Shown here in pieces: positions 40,511 to 54,117 of a stretch of DNA of 64,000 nt; position 1 is the stretch's first letter, and each line of letters opens with the position of its first letter. The notes below the pieces were generated by a model. It was given only the letters and a program-made list of their open reading frames with translations. It was not told the DNA's origin and did not search any database. The DNA is from Streblospio benedicti. Its lineage: Eukaryota > Annelida > Polychaeta > Spionida > Spionidae. The position numbers and the translations under genes were made by a program. The DNA lies in assembly GCA_019095985.1 (NCBI GenBank), contig CM032660.1:34600240-34664239 (forward strand), written 5' to 3'.

Positions 40511-42639
40511 CTCATGCTCACAGCTCACAACGCAAACAGACCAAAGAACCACTCACTGAACAGATGGTATTACAGCAGCACGCTCCCGTGTGCACCCACA
40601 GATGCTAATAAATTTGTATGCGTATATGCAATAGAACCACATCGTAACTTGCATCAAGTTGTTTGTGGAGTTGGTGCCCCCCCCCTCCCGTCACGGTTCA
40701 TTTCATTTATGTAATGTACTCTCCCTGTCCACAATCGATACTCAGGCCCAGTCGATCTTGTGATTGTCTTTCAAAGCATTGCATCAGAAAAAAAGAATGC
40801 TCGGTGTATTGGATGTATAGAAGTTTATATTTTGACTCGACTATTTGAATTGTGTGATATGTTATAATGATACATTATATATGAGCATTTATCAATCAGT
40901 TCGATTTATTTTTTGCAAATCATGCTATGCACCCCTTCCAAGCACAGATTCGCCGTATTCCGGCAAAGATCGCAACTTTGTCACACACTAATGTCTTGTT
41001 GTAGTTGAATGCATACATATAGCCATCGTGAAGAAGTAATACGTCTCGAATTAACGTCATTTAATCTCTATGTAGCCGCTGTCAACCTCACATCGTGAGT
41101 CCTAACATGAGCATGCATGTTTAATGTCCGTCGTATGTTTTCGTCTGCCCTACGTTATGTGTGTACTTGTTATTATGTGTGTTGTTTTTTTTTTTTGTTT
41201 TGTTTGTTTTTTTTTCATTTGCAACCTAGATAGAGATTAGATACACTGCTTACGTTTGCACATTTAATCATATTTGGGGGGTTCATTTTTATGATGCCAA
41301 ATCTTCCTCTTTATTCCGTGCAGGCCATTAAACCAATTTATTTAACCCTTTTCTGGTATGATTACGTAAAGGACTGTCTAAAACATTTGTAATGTCACGT
41401 TAGTTTCTTGCAAAATTGCTATCAAACTTAATTTTCGGTGCACGCTCTCATTACTAGAATATTTTTAAAGAAAAATATTAGTTTTACTAGTTTATGTAGG
41501 TTTTATTCAAAACGTGATGTAATAATTAAATACTGGTGAACAAAACCCCTAGATATCAGTGTTCAAACTAAGATCATAAAATGAGGTCTACTTGATTTCA
41601 AATATAATACTCAGCAAGTGATGTAGTTCATTCAAGTTTTAATTTACGTCTTGGCAAGGTGAGAACATGTACGGTAGTGCAGAAATCTCAATTTAACCAA
41701 CTACTGCATTAATTGTTTCAACATATTAAATAGATCAGTGTAAGATACGACTTCCAACCAGCTTCAATAGCAATTGTTAAAATGCATTCATGATTTCCAT
41801 AGCTTTAAATAATGTGTTCGATAATAAAGTTTCAGTGAGTTTGCAATTGTATCAAATGAAATCATCAATGGCCATCAATATCCTAAGTTTTGAAACGTTA
41901 CCATTTTCAAATTGTAGCTTTAAGGACTGAGACCAATGGAGTAAAGTCTTGCCCGTGCAGTCAAATGGAGAACTTGCTTTGGCTAGAGCTTCACATCTCT
42001 GTTAATAACCTACAGGTTATGGCGTGACTAGTATGGATGATGTGCCTTCAAAATCAAACCTCCAGATATACTACATGACCACCTTCCCAGTGTCCTTTTC
42101 TTGTGATCTTCAATCCCATATTGCCGAGTAATAAAAGTTTTAAACTATATATACATACCCATTTTCACCAATTCAGGGGTTTGTTCTTCAGAACACATCT
42201 ATCTCTAATATTTGATAGATGTTACCTTGCAAGATGACACATACCAATAAATGTAAAACAAATAATGGGCCTACCAAATAACCAACAATGTGAAGAATAA
42301 TATAAATAATTTTTTACACTTAGAACCAGGCAAATCTACATACGACATCTACTATATGATACTATCATTTAACAATCAAATAAGTATTTCACCAAAATAG
42401 ACCAAATACCTAATCTAAACAAAAGTATCAAAACAAACCCAATGCCCCAAATATGTACAGCAACATACGTGTACTGTGCACACAACATTACCCTTTAGCA
42501 TCACACTGTAAAAGCTTAATGTCAACATGTCACTCTCGGGATGAGGGCAGATTTCCCGACTGCCACAAAGGCAAATTCCAAGCTCTATAGTATTGGAATA
42601 GCCTTTTGTTTATCCCCAAAAGTTATATATGTCACTAGC
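40511..42639. other. Non-coding DNA
   Basis: AT-rich with T and GT runs near 41170-41220. No gene or recognised element. Confidence 0.5.
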
Positions 42640-42781
42640 AAATCCAGGTTTTTTCACAAAATGGTTGGGTGAGGCGCACTTAAAGAAATCTCATGGGTTT
42701 CTTAAGCCCGTTGATTTCGATAGTCAACATGCCAAAAATCCTATGAAAATATGGTATTTTGGTGGGGAAATGGGTCTGCCT
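42640..42781 (+). repeat. MITE of the GGCAGATCCAGG family
   Basis: It begins near AAATCCAGGTTTT and ends GGGTCTGCC, with GAGGCGCACTT, ATGCCAAAAATCCTATGAAAAT and TGGTATTTTGGTGGGGAAA inside. It matches 46809-46956 (reverse), 49881-50062 and 32850-33012. Confidence 0.7.
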
Positions 42782-44037
42782 ACGAATGTGCATTCCTTTC
42801 TGTAACATGATAGATTAAGGCCTACATGCTGACTTACAAATCAAATGTGAAAGGTCTCGCCGGGTGACCTGTTGACTGCTGATGAGGCAGGCCATATGCA
42901 GTGGCCAGGAAGTGAGCGGCCCATTCATTTCCTGTAAGTCAGAATGGTAAAACACATCTGGGAAAGGTTATACCGTCCCTACGATACACAACACGAATGT
43001 ACAGAGGTATACTAATCATAGATACTTGGTATGATAAAAAAAAACAATATATATTCTAGTTGGTGTTAGCTGTTGTTGTACAAAACAGATCGTATCAATA
43101 CATGTATATTTCATTATGATCAGTAATGCCAGCAAACACGTCTACCTACTAGACCCCTGTATGTGTGAAAATACAATTATGTCCCCAACAACACAAAAGG
43201 CATTGTGGTTCACTGAAATCTCTTAAATTCATGAAACGGTCTTTAAATAGTTGATTACAGAAAAGCTCGAAGCTGTTTGTATTGGAAGGGGTGTGTGGTA
43301 GGTTATTCTCAAAAACTTGTGAATAATACGCCACAGATATAGGAGGATGCACATAAGACATCTGTATCTGTTTGAATGTCGGAGGTAGCATGGGAGTTGA
43401 TGACCATGACCTCTAAAAAGTGGGGTGTGCGTAAATAGTCAAAGCCCGGTGAGTTTGTAACATGAATTATTTTATCAGATGGGTTCTTAGGGCGTATTAG
43501 GGGAGCCTAAAAGAATCCTGATAGAATAATTAATGTTACGCAAGGAGCCCGTTTTGTATTTATCATTCTTTTCTTAACAATTACCACACTCTTTTAAAAA
43601 TGTGAAAAAGTAGTCCGGCTGAGAACAAGCATGATAACCATAGTATCATCCCTGTTCGAACGGGAGTGATAACCCTCTCCAGGTTATCGGATACTTATGG
43701 GTCATCATGACCAATGAAATTACATAAAAAGAAGAATGATAGAGGTTTCCCCAGACTTACCCACGCCCATACCAAGGCGCCATTCAAATTTCATCACTGG
43801 ACACGCCGCGCACTATTTCCCGCGGCGTCATCACCTCTGACCGTGTCACCGCTGGGCAAACACCCCGCCGCATTTACGCGCTATTCATGACGTCATTATG
43901 GGACTGGAGAGAGTGAGAGTGTCACTTTTCTAATGGAGCTCACTGTTTATGGATTTCCCACCAATACTTGAGCGGGTCGAGGTTAAAAGCAGCGTGATAA
44001 GACGCCTGTTGGAGGAGCGACGTTAGTGGGGAGAGTG
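42782..44037. other. Non-coding DNA with a GC-richer patch
   Basis: The patch 43750-43900 is GC-rich, has CCGCGGCGTCATCACC and a perfect CRE-like TGACGTCA (near 43889), and could be regulatory. No transcript start or exon is evident. Confidence 0.35.
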
Positions 44038-44253
44038 CAGTAAAACCTACCTATTAGGACTACGTTTCGGAGCAGTGTTAGGTGCTCTCTATACAGAGGT
44101 TCAATTTGGAAGTTTTATGAAAGTTTGGGACCATGAAAATTGGACCTATTATAGAAATGGTCTCCATAGTGAGGTGGTCTTATTTTGAAGTTCTTCTGTA
44201 CTTGTTATAGAGGTGTTTTATAAGAGATGGTTTTAATGGAAGGTTTTACTGTA
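44038..44253 (+). repeat. pogo-like MITE, copy B
   Basis: CAGTAAAACCTACC at the left, GGAAGGTTTTACTG then TA at the right. It is about 40 bp longer than most copies because of an internal duplication of the TTATAGAGGTGTTTTAT-like part. Confidence 0.75.
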
Positions 44254-45210
44254 TGCAGTTGGACACATACGCTAAGTCATAGTCTATTAACCGAATGTAC
44301 AAGTCCGGCGACAATGCACTGTGAGGTCGGAGATGGTAAATATTGGGCAATTACATGGCGATTCTATATTCTTTAAAGAAGTCTGGGACAAGATAATATG
44401 CCAAATAACAATGACTACAACACTACAATGGATTTCTCTTCGGGTATTATGACTCTAGCTGTAACTCGATAATAAACTACCAACTCACGCACGTACACGC
44501 ACACAAACGCACACACACCGCATATATTCTAAGCCCACGTGCAGGTAGAAAGACTAAAACGGATCATACTCACTCCAAAAGTGTGTTTCTATAACAGCAA
44601 TATACTTGACGTACACATACTGTTAGTCATGGCTATTTCCAGCCTCAAACTTATTGCCTTTTTATTACGGAAGGTATACACCACGGGGAACGCTGCTATT
44701 ACATTCTGATGGGCTGGGAATTGATGACATCGTCCCAGAATGGAAGCCAGTGTCTGCTGCTGGATTAGGTGCAGTGCATAGAGTTTACTGGAAGGAGCAC
44801 AGGGAACTAATTTGTTAAGTCCCTGGTCCCACTATCGCGAATGTTCATAACCCGAATGTTACTCTGCGGTAGGATATGAAAAATAAAATACAAGGAAACA
44901 TGAAAGTGTCATTCAAATCACATAATGTACATATATTGCAACCAGACACTGTGCCAATCAAAACAGCCACAAAGCCACCTCCTATTCGGCTTTCATGTTC
45001 AGGATAGTGTCACACGGGCAGGAGTGTAGGGAGCTAATTTGTTAAACATTCACACACTGCACGCCCGGGATTAATCAATTGGATTGTGTGTACATGTCGG
45101 CCGCCTGCGCTACTTTACTGATGGTATGTACGTCGCGGACATTGTCCCAAATGACAGGAAGCTCTTACTTAATTGATAACGGTGCGGTCGTATGCATCTA
45201 GCAGAACACG
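44254..45210. other. Non-coding DNA
   Basis: No gene is seen. An ACGCACACACAC-type short repeat lies near 44490-44520. Confidence 0.5.
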
Positions 45211-45390
45211 CAGTAAAACCTCCAATTAAGTTCACCTCTCTGTTCATACCACCTCTATAATAAGACCACTTTTCACAGTCCCAAACCTTGATAAAGCTAC
45301 AAAAATGAACCTCTATATAGAGACCACCTCTCTATTGAGACCACCCAACATTGGTCCCAAATGTGGTCTTAACATAGAGGTTCTACTGTG
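45211..45390 (+). repeat. pogo-like MITE, copy C
   Basis: CAGTAAAACCTCCAATTAAG at the left and ATAGAGGTTCTACTGTG at the right, 180 bp, with the family's internal phrases. Confidence 0.85.
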
Positions 45391-46808
45391 TAACATGCAT
45401 ATAGCTATGTCATTCCACTCAAGTTCATATTGTGAGTTAAAGCTAGTCCTGAATATTGAAGCCGGACTAGTGTTGTGTCCATTGTTAATTGGCACAATTT
45501 CCCATCGTATACGTGATTTAAAAGACAGGGTTTTCTTTAACTTAGAGTATTTATAGTTTCCTCATGCACAATTAAAGTTCGGGGATGACCATGCTTCATT
45601 ACAGCGAAACAACTTAAATCTCTCGACTCGGGACACCTTACTAATAGGAACACCTCACTAATAGGGACACCTTACGATTACGGACACCTTACTAATAGTT
45701 TGTTCGTTCGGATCCGCCGGGAATATGGTGGTAACGAAAGTGCTTCTTCACTTTTAGCAGCAATCAATTAATGGATGACGTATACTTCCACCACACCCAC
45801 CATAATGTCCCCATTGGCAAGGTCTTTTTCTACCAATACAAAGACATACAGTAGATATATTCAGAAGAATAACTAAATGCAGTTTTTATCCTAACATCCC
45901 AATATGCAAACACAATATAGACTACTAACAATATGATTTAACATGGCTCAACTATCATTTGCCTTACCATCTTTTAAATGAAGGCAAATAAGAAATAGTA
46001 AACTTGTTGTACTTATAAACTGTGCCCAATCTAGGGAGGAAACCGCTCGCGGCATTCAGTAAATGATGATTAATCTGGTATAAAATGCAGCTCTGTATGA
46101 ATTTGCGGGGCTTATGAGCGTCATCTATCACGTTAGGGTGCGATGCCACGCGCCGGGGCCCTTATTTATACACGATAAACGGACCTCGGGGATGGGGGGA
46201 TGGGCGGGGCGGGAGTGGTAGACTTTAGCACTTTAAGATTTTTTTAGACATTATTTTAAGTCAAAGATTTATTGGACATATTTCGTGTCATGGACACATC
46301 CGCAGTATAAATGAGAACATTATTACATGTAATAAGTACCTGAGACATGGTAGTACTACAATGTACAAATACATTCATGTTTATAGTGCAATTAATTAAA
46401 ACTGCTTTTATAGTCAGCATACAATAGTGCAAGAATAAAGATTTCACAATATACACTATTTAGGATATTTTGTTACATTATAGCATGTGCTAGAAAATTT
46501 AGCAGAAATAGCTAAAACATATGTGAATTTGTTTCATTATTGTAAAAATGTGTTGGTTGAATAAAATTATTGTTGGTCACCTTTGCTGCTGCAGCGTAGA
46601 ATAACGCATAAAATAAGCTCAAATTTAGCAAAACGTGTGGTGCCTACTTGCCAAATCAGACGGCCATTATGGTAATTTTGAGACCATTTTAGGTATTAGT
46701 TCAGGCTACAATAGAAGCGCCATCTACTGTGGCAGCCACGAACAGTAAATATTCACATATCCATACTAACAGTGATACTACAGAGTCTGTGATACTACAG
46801 CCTGCGTA
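45391..46808. other. Non-coding DNA
   Basis: At 45635-45700 a short tandem phrase ACACCTTACTAATAGG repeats about four times. No gene is seen. Confidence 0.5.
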
Positions 46809-46956
46809 GGCAGATCCAGGAGGAGGCGCAGGGGGCGTGCCCCCCCTTTCCCACCAAAATACTTCATTTTCATAGGGTTTTTCATGAAATCACGTAAGTG
46901 CGCCCCCTCTTTTCCTTAAGTGCGCCCCCTCCTTTTCCGAAAACCTGGCTCTGCCT
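46809..46956 (-). repeat. MITE of the GGCAGATCCAGG family, inserted in a short repeat
   Basis: It runs from GGCAGATCCAGG to CCTGGCTCTGCC, so the ends are inverted repeats. The flanks on both sides hold the 17-bp phrase GTCTGTGATACTACAGA, so the element sits within or duplicated a short tandem repeat. Confidence 0.75.
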
Positions 46957-47465
46957 CTGGTCTGTGATACTACAGAGTCTGTGATACTACACAGTCTACC
47001 TCTCTCGGGCTTTAACTTCTCATTACCACCTTACAACCAGATTACTTATTGATGCCTACTATCGCAAACCAGAATGAAGCCTTATTAATTAACCAGCTAA
47101 CTGTTACGATACGTTGGATGCCTGCTCGCAACAACAGAAGCAACAGCACAGCGCAATTCAGCCACTAGCAGGTGAACATTCACACATTCACGCTCACATC
47201 TGCTGTGCTACAGACTCATCACCTGAAGGGCTCTGACCTCCCATTATGTGGGTGGCGTCTAGTGGCGGCGGCGGTGTTTCCTAGTAACGGAGATACCACT
47301 TCTACTTTATGGGATGTTGACGAGGCCTGGCAAACATCATATACACAAGTAAGAACGCAGCACAGCTTATTCTTACCTAAGATAAGTACTAATAACACTG
47401 ACTTATTTTTTGCTGCTCTGTGTAAATACGGTGGGCCGTTCTGATCAGGGTGCAGATGCATAACA

Positions 47466-47616
47466 CCTTTCTATTGTGACCACAATTGGGACCAGTGTTA
47501 TGGGGTCTCAATAGAGAGGAGGGCTTTATACAGAGGTTGATTTTGGTAGCGTTATGAAGGTGAGTGTGAAAAGTGTTCTCTTTATAGAGGCGGTCTTAAT
47601 TGGAGGTTCTACTGTA
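47466..47616 (-). repeat. pogo-like MITE, copy D (left end lost)
   Basis: Opposite orientation to A and C: GGGACCAGTGTTATGGGGTC near the left and AATTGGAGGTTCTACTG then TA at the right. Confidence 0.8.
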
Positions 47617-48427
47617 TAACTGCATGGGTGCCTGCATCGTAGAGAGGGCAGAAAATCACTGAGATTGCTGAATCTCATTCTTTCTTGAAACAATGAAACA
47701 ATGAAAAGGGGAAAAAAAAGAAAGCATGGCCATTTAGCAATCTCAGTGCTACGATGCAGGCGCCCGTCTACAGCTGTACATTGGACTACTTTCTGTGCAC
47801 CAGTGAAGGACGGTTCGCTGCTTGAATTTGACTTCTTTGTTCTCACTGAATATTTGATTCTGTGTCTCTCAAACACACGCATAATTATTACGGTGTTGTT
47901 TATCTAATATGGGCATCGTCAACCTTACTTTTTCTTTAAAAACATAGCACTCATGTGTTTGATTATATTTCAACTCTGTCATACTTGTTATACGCTGTCA
48001 GCACGTCGTATATCGAAACACTGCTTCAGAAAGCTCTTTGCCATATCTTTTATTTATCAAGGCATTGCCTCTCGCTCAATAATACCATATGTATACCATG
48101 TGCACGTGGAGCCTTTTGTTCCAGGTTTACAAGACACCCACGAATAGGGATGAGATATGCACACATATACATTTACAGGCTTGTTGACACTCTGCATGAT
48201 GCTCTCTGGAAGGTAATGCATATTCCGCAGGAAGTCTGAACTACATTGTCAGCCAACGTTGTGCCAAAGATGCAATATCACTCCCTTTTTTGACAGCAGA
48301 CGGCACTTTAAAGGCGGAAGTCGCAGAGAGAGGAGCTGACACCCTTGACCGGCACCCAGTATACATCAGCAGACGGAACAAAGACAGGGGTGGCTCACAT
48401 TTTAAGTTAATGTTTCAGGCAACATAC
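47617..48427. other. Non-coding DNA
   Basis: At 47627-47660 and 47720-47765 an inverted pair (CTGCATCGTAGAG... and ...GTGCTACGATGCAG) flanks an A-rich centre, possibly a small hairpin element. No gene is seen. Confidence 0.45.
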
Positions 48428-48610
48428 TGCTGAACCTCCAATTAAGACCACCTCTCTATAATAAGATAATAAGATAATAAGACCACTTTGCACGGTCAAA
48501 AACGTCATAAAGCCACCAAAATGAACATCTGTATAGAGCCAACCTCTCTATAGAGACCACATGAGAACACTGGTCCCAAAGGTGGTCCTAATAAAGAGGT
48601 TCTACTGTAG
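48428..48610 (+). repeat. pogo-like MITE, copy E
   Basis: It has the family phrases CCTCCAATTAAGACCACC and AGAGGTTCTACTGTA, with an extra GATAATAA triplication inside. Confidence 0.8.
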
Positions 48611-48617
48611 TTAAAAC

Positions 48618-48688
48618 AAATCACCCACCCGCCCACCCACCTACTCACCAACCACCCACCCAACCAACCAACCAAACAAACAAAAAAC
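48618..48688. repeat. (CACC)n/(AACC)n microsatellite
   Basis: Runs of CCCACC, then CAACCAACC, then CAAACAAAC units. Confidence 0.85.
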
Positions 48689-49041
48689 AGATCTCAAGTG
48701 CAAATCTTGCCTCGGCAACAATGATTCCAGTTAACACATTGCACTTACATATAGCGCCACTTTGGACAGGAGGATTTAGCAGGCAATGCAGCACAGCTAC
48801 TCACCAAGTCGGTATTGCTGAGCAGCTCATTCTAAAGGACACTGCTGTTGACAATCTCATCCATATCTGTTCGGAGGTTAAATCCGTGTGAATGGAGGGT
48901 TGAAACATTGTATACAATTTGACGGTCCCTTAACATTCATTCATCCCAGCAGAAATCCCATTGTGACTGTAATGTTTAAAGTGCCCAGTAAACGGCATTT
49001 CATCACGACCACCTGCAGAAAGAGACCACCTAAAGCAAATA

Positions 49042-49201
49042 CAGTACAACTTCCAATTAAGACCACCTCTCTAGAGACCACCTCTATAATAAGAGCACGG
49101 TCCCAAATCTTCATACAGCTATCTAAATGAACCTCTGTATAGAGAGCAGCTCTCTATTGACACTGGTCCCAAAGGTGGTCTTAATAGAGAGGTTCTGTTG
49201 C
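49042..49201 (+). repeat. pogo-like MITE, copy F
   Basis: CAGTACAACTTCCAATTAAG at the left and TAGAGAGGTTCTGTTG at the right. A shortened copy. Confidence 0.8.
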
Positions 49202-49880
49202 AGTTTGTATTCCGAAGTCATCACCAAGAGACCACAAAGTACCTCCAAAAACAAACCATCTCCCAACTTAGGCTACTTGGGGTCTTGATAGTGAGGTTGT
49301 ACTGCATTTTGTAATTACTATTAAATACCATCATTGTATATTTCAGACATCTGATTCAATTCACAACTAAAGGTGGCATTGTAACACTGGATATATGTAC
49401 AGTGAAAGACAATTTACTCTATTACTGTAGACTGATGGCGATACCATTGAGGAGGTTGGGGGTCTCTTTTTGAAAAATGATTGCGGATGTGTCGTTTCTA
49501 ACTACGCGCATGCAGACTTGGTTGTGGGGTGAAAACGGTGAGAATATACGTAACAGTTGTCCCAACTCCACAACAGTGGGGTAAAACAAATCTTATAGCA
49601 TAGGGAATTTTAGGATTATTGGGTGGAATGGGGGTGGGTGTTACATGGGAGTCAAGAAATTCAATGTTCCTATTTTTCCAACCCTTTCTCCTACATTCCA
49701 TTTCTCGACCTTTCCCCTCACCCCATTTCTTTATATCATGGAGGGACATGACTGATGGCTCTATCAATAGATCACGGGGAGTAAAACATGTTGAAGTCCG
49801 TGGGTTATTTCAATAGTAGACCAAGCAGTGGACAATGTGAAATTATTACCTGATTGTAAAGTAGGCAGCTCTTTCCAATT
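49202..49880. other. Non-coding DNA
   Basis: No gene or recognised element beyond a possible degraded MITE piece at 49270-49310 (TTGATAGTGAGGTTGTACTG). Confidence 0.5.
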
Positions 49881-50062
49881 GGCAGATCTAGGTTTTTAGA
49901 AAAGGGGAGAAGGGGGCGGGGGTTGGGGGCGTACTTAAGGAGTTCAAGGGTTTCGTATGAGCGATGATTGCAAACATGCCAAAAACCCTTTGAAAATAAG
50001 GTATTACGGTGGGGAAAGGGAGACGGGGGTGGGGGTGGGGGTTGTGGGTTTGCAGGTCTGTC
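49881..50062 (+). repeat. MITE of the GGCAGATCCAGG family
   Basis: GGCAGATCTAGGTTTTT at the left, AACATGCCAAAAACCCTTTG and GGTATTACGGTGGGGAAA inside, G-rich right part. Confidence 0.7.
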
Positions 50063-50164
50063 TCTATTTCCAGTGTGATGAACTGTTTCTCTAAAATATG
50101 CATCACAATGTATATGAGCCCCAATGGGAGGGAAATCACAAGTAATGTACTAGATAGAGGGGTT

Positions 50165-50345
50165 CATACAGCAAAAATTGTGATTGGTGATTTGCCCTAA
50201 ATCTTGAGCGAGAATTGTGAATTGTCTGTTTTTAAGTGTGTGAAATGTGATTGTGATTGTGAAATGTGGATTGGTGAAATACAATGAAATGTATTGGTGA
50301 CTGGGGATTTAGGAAAGGAAAATGTTGGTGAATGGATTTTCATCA
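50165..50345 (+). repeat. Dispersed repeat, partner of 40296-40510
   Basis: GTGATTGGTGATTTGCCCT, GTGGATTGGTGAAA and GTTGGTGAATGGATTTTCA are the reverse complement of phrases in the copy at 40.3 kb. Confidence 0.65.
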
Positions 50346-53337
50346 AGGCTATATAGTATTCAGTGTTAAATTACTCCATACTAATAGCAGCATACAGCAA
50401 TACCGTGTAGATAGCAGCAGTATCTGGCTGCTATAGTGTCTATGGGTTTGGTTTGGATGGATGGCGGCAACTGACTGGCGGGAAGCGGCCATTAGTCAAG
50501 ATTAGCCACGTGATTGCGCGAGTGAGGCGGCTGATTAAGTTTGGGGGAATGAAGAGGTTTGTTTAACACAGTCCTGTCATGTATCTGCGGCCCCACGATC
50601 ATTTACAATGGCTGTAGGAGGTTGTGAGCTAGCGTGGATTCACATTTTAGCCACCTTCAGAATATGCAATAATAAATCTATTTGTGATAAGAACAGTTCA
50701 TTTAAGATATAAACAAATATAAATAGATATATGTCCATAGAAAAACAATGAATAAGTATTTACAATTACTGACGATAAGAAGTTTAAATATACACAAGCA
50801 AAACAAAGAAAAATGGGAACAATCCATAATAAGTTAAGAGACAAGATTTTGTGAAATGTATCACAATCTGCAATTGAAAAACACTATTACAAAAACAAAA
50901 TATGAATTTTCCTTCACGAACAATAACAGGATCAACATGCATTGTTTCAGTAATGTGAGGGACCCCCGTGGCAGAGGGGAAAATCAGTCACAATTAGTGA
51001 TGTGTCCCCCCAAGGCAGACATAATAGCAACATTGTGTACACATAATAAACAGAAGACACAAACAGCATGGTAAAAGCTGCCAGTGGTATCTCCAAGGTG
51101 ATGTTTTCTGTCTACTGTAGGTCGTAATGGGTTTGTACCAGTACCAGGGGCATATGTGATGAAAAAGGCTTTTAATGGAATGGAATTGCATCAAATTGAA
51201 TTAATTTCCTTTGTGACAACCAGTATATTTAGTAATGCAATTTATTCACGTAAACATCAAGCATAACACCTCCCAGGCACCTTTCAACAAAAGAGATGTT
51301 TACATACTATTTTTTGAGGCTACTGAGGATGCTTACAGGGAATAATAAAAACTTAGTTAAAAAAATCCTTTGAGAATAGTGCATTATGTTTCAATATTTT
51401 TTATCATGGATAAGTGATTTACGACACTCAATGTCAAAAGACGTAAAACTTGAAAGGTCAGAAATTGTCGATGATCTAAAAAATAAGAATGTGCCGTACC
51501 ATTGTGCAGGAGCTGTCACGCGACATAGCACAATAACAGAGGCCATTTTAAAATTTCCATTCTGTTGATGTACGATGGATAGAGCATGTGTGTAGCAGAC
51601 AAAATGTAGTTCCAGTCTGAATGTCATTCTCTGTGGAACCAAATGATATGAAGCATGATATGTATAAAATAAAGCTTGTAGATTGTGCATTTTTGTGACA
51701 TGGCATATCCATATTGGCAGCAGGGTATCCATGGGGAGAGCAGCATGTTTTCAGTACCTGGCATTTTAAGTTCTATTAAGTTAAGTCTCATATCTAATTT
51801 TGAATATATTTGCACGTATGGGGCGCCGTCATCATCATTATATGTCTTCCATTGTATTGTATATTTGACTAAACATTACGTATTTCAGTTTATACCATCA
51901 GAATAAACACCACTTTGGTAAACAAACATCTGCCAAATTGCTGTTGTATATTCTATCACAATATAATGCCAATGGCAGGCTGTGCTCTAGTCTTGATAGT
52001 TTTTGCCTTTTATGTGGGCTCAAGCTCCACCGTGACAATCAACCCAGATGTTTCTACTATACCACTGTATACTGGAATAGAGAAGAAATATAAAAAAATA
52101 AGGAAAGGAAGAAAGATGATGTAGCTGTATATAAAATACGTGTATGTGTGGGACAAGACAGTTTGCCAATCAGAAACGGCTATAATACTACCATCTTCCC
52201 CTGAGAAGATAGTCATTTGACTACAATAAAAAATTGATAGATGATAGCTAGGTATGGCAAGATATAACATTTCTCAGTCTGAGACAGTCTATCGTATATT
52301 TTGTGTTTTCCAGCCTTGCCCGAGCTTTGCCCTTCGCCACTACAAAGCTTGCCAGTGATGCTATTAAACTGTAAATGTCCGACCGGAAATAGTTCATTGC
52401 CTTTGCAGAACACGTCAACGCACCTAAAAGTCGCAAATGTCATTAGGCAAAAAAAACACCAACTACAATGTACGCGGCCATTGTTAGGAGCTTAGTGGCA
52501 TTGGTAAAACCTTGCCCGCAAGGCTCTGCTTTAATCTTTCTCAATTCAGCTGAAGAGCCGTACATGTAGTGTTGAAGCCGAGTCATACATCACGACTGGC
52601 TTGGTGCTTGGTGAAGCAAACAGTCTGTTTATTAGCATCGTGCTGCCTCGTTTGGGATTCTGTGTGATGAGGTTGTTGCTCCAAGACTATGTAGACTATT
52701 TTCAAATTTCTCTCGCACACACGTCTTTTAAGCAAGCATATTTCTGCCAAAAAGAAGTGTGTGACAGAAGAGTTTGAAAATGTATTCGCAAGCACTGGGG
52801 AAAACACACACATACATACTAGTATATCATTCCGTAGACTATGTTGAAGAGACTTTATTTCATAACGACGTCTTGAACCCAAAGTAACAGAGTTTAAGAA
52901 AAAAATGAGAAATTAAGTACAAAATACATAAGTACCAAGTACTACCAACCCAATATTACAAATACACTACCAATGAAACGCATGATCAGTTTATACACTG
53001 CGTTTGTCGCCGGTTAGCTCTGACATATCGTTTACAATATAAGTGTGTCAGAGTGAATGTGTATAGTATGAAATGTCTGCGGGGAAATGGCCATATTGAG
53101 GACTTGGTCTGAATAGGCTCTCATGAAAGATGGGAAGTGTATGTGTCAAACCACAATTGATAATCACATATAATATTATAAGAATGTAGCGTTAAACAAT
53201 TCATAATGCAAAGATATCCACTTCAAGTTAAAAGAGATTCAGTAGAATATGAAAAAGAGAGTCCCAATCACAAACCTTACAAATACTGCCTGACGGCAGT
53301 ACGTATGCAGGGGTTAGTATATTGTAGATGCAATGTA
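50346..53337. other. Non-coding DNA
   Basis: No gene with recognisable features, RNA gene or clear repeat. AT-rich. Confidence 0.5.
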
Positions 53338-53516
53338 CAGTAGATTCTCCAATTAATATCACCTCTCTATTGAGACAACACTCTATTATAAGACCATTTT
53401 CACGGTCCAAAACCTCCATGAAGCTACTAGAATGAACCTCTTTAAAGAGACCACCTCTCTACTGAGACCGCCTAGCAATGGTCCCAAGGGTGGTCCTAAT
53501 AGAGAGGTTCTCATGT
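53338..53516 (+). repeat. pogo-like MITE, copy G
   Basis: CAGTAGATTCTCCAATTAAT at the left and AATAGAGAGGTTCTCATG at the right. Confidence 0.8.
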
Positions 53517-54117
53517 CGATATAATGTAAATGGGACGATGGGTGCTACAGTCCCTAATCAACGAATCTCTGGAGGGCCAATTTGAAGATTCACACTTGAT
53601 TCTGAGCCAATTATCTAAAAAGGTGTGACCGTGGCATGTACAGTAGGTAGACCGTCATCCTGTAAGTTCAGAGTTCTTAAATTGCAATTTTGGAACAGGA
53701 AATTACTGAGAAGTGTCCCTTGGGGATGGTGTTCACAGATAAATCAAATGATGAAAATCATTGTGAAGTGTGTAGTGTGATGTCCCTGTGGGGCTTTCGT
53801 AAATATCAGCTATAGGAGTCCAGCATTTGTAAATTGTGACACTCTGGATGACCACGGATAGACGGGTGCTCACCTTATAGAGTTACATGTACTAGCTTAC
53901 CAGGTGATATGTAATAGTATAGGTCCAATTTGCTCTAATTGTGATTGTGTTTTATGTTAGTAGTTTTAGAACAATGGTTAAAGTTAACATACTTTATGGG
54001 CAGAAGAGACTATGTTGTGGAGAAAGCAATACTCGTGGGAATTGTGAAGTACATGTAGGTAATGTAAATGTAAATCTGATGGTTCATAGCTGTGATAAAA
54101 GTATTTTGCTTTCACTA

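Noticed and set aside
43750-43900. CpG-island promoter
   Set aside because: GC is raised and a CRE-like TGACGTCA is present, but no exon or start signal lies nearby, so the claim is too weak.
47172-47444. Possible 90-residue gene
   Set aside because: No conserved pattern, no splice context, and a MITE begins right after it.
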